Below, piece after piece: positions 5,446 to 6,337 of a DNA stretch of 6,337 nt. Within the stretch, counting starts at the first letter, position 1. Each line of letters starts with the position of its first letter. Position numbers and translations under genes: made by a program. Source of the DNA: FW021-bin31 sp036278455 (lineage in GTDB: Bacteria > Bacteroidota > Bacteroidia > Chitinophagales > Chitinophagaceae); contig DASULB010000423.1 of assembly GCA_036278455.1 (NCBI GenBank), positions 1 to 6,337 on the forward strand, written 5' to 3'. Under the pieces are notes generated by a model. That model ran no database searches, was not told where the DNA came from, and worked only from the letters and a program-made list of their open reading frames with translations.

Positions 5446-6337
5446 ATGAAAGAAGCGCTGTTCCTGAAAAGAAATATTGATAAATGGAAGGCATATGAAC
5501 AGCAGCTGGATACGACGGACGACCCTGACCTGGAGGCCGCCAGTTTTATTGAACTAACCGATGACCTCTCTTACGCGCGTACTTTTTATCCCCGCAGCAA
5601 AACCACCGCTTACCTGAATGGCCTTACGGCGAAGTTCCATCACCAGCTCTATAAAAATAAAAAAGAATCACCCGCCCGCATCTGGTCTTTCTGGCAATTT
5701 GAACTGCCCTATCTGTTTCGCCGCTATCACCGGTATTTGCTCTACGCGTTTATATTTTTTATCGTTTTTACCGGTGTCGGCGTACTTTCAGCCACGAGGG
5801 ACAGCAATTTTATCCGGCTGGTACTGGGTGATCATTATGTGAACATGACGCTTGAAAACATCCGCAAGGGTGATCCTTTTGGCGTATACCAGCATGGAGG
5901 CGAGCTTTTTATGTTTTTAAGGATCGCCCTCAATAACATTCAGGTGGCTTTTTTAGCCTATTTATTCGGCATGTCGGGCGGCATCCTGACGGTATTCCTG
6001 CTCATGCGCAATGGCATCATGCTGGGTGCCTTTGAGGCTTTCTTTTTCAGCCGCGGGCTGGGCTGGGATTCCATCCTGGCTATTTTTATCCATGGAACCA
6101 TCGAGTTATCCGTGATCATCGTTGCAGGGTGTGCAGGCCTGGTGCTGGGAAGCAGCCTGCTTTTCCCAAAGACCTATAACCGTTGGCAATCACTGCTCCG
6201 CGGGGGAAAGGACGCGATGAAGATCGCCTTTGGCCTGGTTCCATTTTTTCTCATGGCCGCCTTTTTAGAAGGGTTCGTGACGCGGCACTATCTTCAGATG
6301 CCGGCACTTCTCAAAGGGTTTATTTTGGCGGCTTCCC
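5446..6337 (+). CDS. SpoIIM-family (DUF95) integral membrane protein, 3' end outside window
   Basis: In endospore formers SpoIIM acts with SpoIID and SpoIIP in engulfment; Bacteroidota do not sporulate, so here only the fold is shared and the role is unknown. The frame runs from ATG 5446 with no stop to the window edge, giving 297 residues; the family is usually a little over 300, so little is missing. The N-terminus is soluble and charged (1-97, starting MKEALFLKRNIDKW). Hydrophobic segments are at about 98-116, 157-185, 189-203, 209-240 and 262-276, with another starting near 288. The family signature IFIHGTIELSVII (213-225; H216, G217, E220) is followed by AGCAGLVLGSSLLFP (227-241). A second conserved-looking spot is HGGELF (150-155). 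No Shine-Dalgarno site is clear. In other Bacteroidota this gene is often near RDD, MoxR ATPase and DUF58 genes; only the RDD neighbour is visible here. Confidence 0.9.
   Translation, partial: MKEALFLKRNIDKWKAYEQQLDTTDDPDLEAASFIELTDDLSYARTFYPRSKTTAYLNGLTAKFHHQLYKNKKESPARIWSFWQFELPYLFRRYHRYLLYAFIFFIVFTGVGVLSATRDSNFIRLVLGDHYVNMTLENIRKGDPFGVYQHGGELFMFLRIALNNIQVAFLAYLFGMSGGILTVFLLMRNGIMLGAFEAFFFSRGLGWDSILAIFIHGTIELSVIIVAGCAGLVLGSSLLFPKTYNRWQSLLRGGKDAMKIAFGLVPFFLMAAFLEGFVTRHYLQMPALLKGFILAAS

Overview
The window looks like ordinary chromosomal DNA from a member of the Bacteroidota, most likely a Chitinophagaceae-like organism; the family-level guess is inference. Three things point there. The RNase HII and TypA sequences have a Bacteroidota flavour. 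Gene starts lack strong Shine-Dalgarno sites. Several start regions carry the Bacteroidota -7 promoter motif TAnnTTTG (TAGCTTTG, TACCTTTG and TATTTTTG). Base composition is moderate and even, with no transposase, integrase, CRISPR, tRNA or rRNA visible.

Layout, left to right. Positions 1-509 (+) hold the C-terminal part of ribonuclease HII (rnhB), cut by the window edge. Only 18 bases separate it from a convergent gene at 528-1232 (-), a YhcH/YjgK/YiaL (TabA/NanQ-like) protein with a probable signal peptide. A divergent intergenic region (1233-1425) carries a good minus-strand promoter overlapped by a perfect inverted repeat, and a weaker plus-strand promoter. Next is a ComB-type 2-phosphosulfolactate phosphatase homologue at 1426-2181 (+). 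About 450 bases follow with no recognisable gene but several inverted repeats. A promoter and a roughly 105-base leader then precede typA/bipA at 2766-4577 (+), the ribosome-associated GTPase. A GC-rich hairpin lies between typA and the convergent RDD-family membrane protein at 4635-5354 (-). Across an 88-base divergent spacer, a SpoIIM-family (DUF95) membrane protein starts at 5446 (+) and runs off the right edge.

The genes do not form one pathway. rnhB and typA are housekeeping functions (genome maintenance and translation). The YhcH-like and ComB-like proteins are probably small-molecule enzymes acting on sugars or on phosphorylated sulfonates or related compounds. The RDD/SpoIIM pair is a membrane module often found together in bacteria that do not sporulate.

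I did not find a convincing new biological system. The most open questions are the unexplained block at 2182-2640, the role of ComB in a bacterium with no other coenzyme M gene in view, the palindrome over the YhcH-family promoter, and the divergent RDD/SpoIIM module.
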